A stretch of 6,582 bases of DNA from a bacterium (lineage in GTDB: Bacteria; UBA9089; UBA9088). Under the pieces are notes generated by a model, which ran no database searches, was not told the DNA's origin, and saw only the letters and a program-made list of their open reading frames with translations. This document shows, in pieces, positions 6,494-6,582 of this stretch. Positions within the stretch are counted from its first letter, which is position 1. Every line of letters begins with the position of its first letter. The translations under genes and the position numbers were made by a program. The stretch is taken from positions 1 through 6,582 of the forward strand of contig DNCM01000175.1 of the NCBI GenBank assembly GCA_003498085.1. Direction: 5' to 3'.

Positions 6494-6581
6494 GGAGGGG
6501 TACCGAAGTGGTCATAACGGGGCGGTCTCGAAAACCGTTTTGCCTTTTACGGCAACATGGGTTCGAATCCCATCCCCTCCG
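6494..6581 (+). tRNA. tRNA-Ser, anticodon CGA (decodes UCG)
   Basis: The 88 bases fold into a complete class II tRNA. The acceptor stem is GGAGGGG (6494-6500) with CCCCTCC (6574-6580). The D stem is CCG/CGG (6503-6505, 6518-6520). The anticodon stem GCGGT/ACCGT holds the loop CTCGAAA with anticodon CGA at 6529-6531; the first pair of that stem is G-T. A long variable arm (6539-6556) has a TTGCC/GGCAA stem, as serine tRNAs do. The T arm is ATGGG-TTCGAAT-CCCAT, and the discriminator is G6581, standard for serine. The base after the discriminator is A, so the 3' CCA is not encoded and must be added by the CCA-adding enzyme. It begins only 8 bases after the ubiA-family stop codon. Confidence 0.97.
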
Positions 6582-6582
6582 A

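Noticed and set aside
6491..6500. AAAGGAGGGG resembling a strong Shine-Dalgarno sequence after the ubiA-family stop codon
   Set aside because: It is the 5' acceptor strand of tRNA-Ser, pairing with CCCCTCC at 6574-6580; no start codon or reading frame follows it suitably.
6539..6556. A short hairpin (TTGCC/GGCAA) with T-rich loop that could be mistaken for a terminator
   Set aside because: It is the long variable arm of the serine tRNA and is not followed by a T-run.

Overview
This window is an AT-rich, gene-dense piece of a bacterial chromosome. The GAPDH, phosphoglycerate kinase, DnaJ and RsmE are all of bacterial type, the promoters have sigma70-like boxes, and the tRNA-Ser has a bacterial long variable arm. 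I cannot name the species. The mixed operon and the UbiA-type phosphoribosyltransferase would fit an uncultivated Gram-negative-like lineage such as Omnitrophota or its relatives, but that is a guess from gene content only. No mobile element, CRISPR array or foreign-looking island is visible.

Positions 1-5543 hold six tightly packed minus-strand genes read from right to left: gap (GAPDH), pgk, a Nudix hydrolase, a class V aminotransferase, dnaJ and rsmE, the last running off the left edge. The junctions are a 7-bp gap, a 4-bp overlap, a 3-bp gap, an 11-bp gap and a 14-bp overlap. No terminator or clear internal promoter was seen, so this looks like one transcript. rsmE starts at a TTG codon inside the end of dnaJ. 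The glycolytic pair makes 1,3-bisphosphoglycerate and then 3-phosphoglycerate. The aminotransferase could use products derived from 3-phosphoglycerate (serine metabolism), but its substrate is not settled by the sequence.

Positions 5544-5615 form a compact divergent control region. A near-consensus promoter faces left into gap and another faces right into the ubiA-family gene. The two overlap almost completely and share a perfect 14-bp palindrome between them, so they are probably mutually exclusive and may be controlled by one regulator. The right-hand promoter predicts a start of transcription at about the first codon of the membrane protein, implying a leaderless mRNA.

Positions 5616-6485 (plus strand) encode a polytopic UbiA-superfamily prenyltransferase resembling decaprenyl-phosphate phosphoribosyltransferase. 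Eight bases later comes tRNA-Ser(CGA), 6494-6581. A TATAAT that includes the ubiA stop codon lies just ahead of it, at the right distance for transcription to begin at the mature tRNA 5' end. I found no clear new system; the interest lies in the divergent control region, the leaderless starts and the divergent RsmE.
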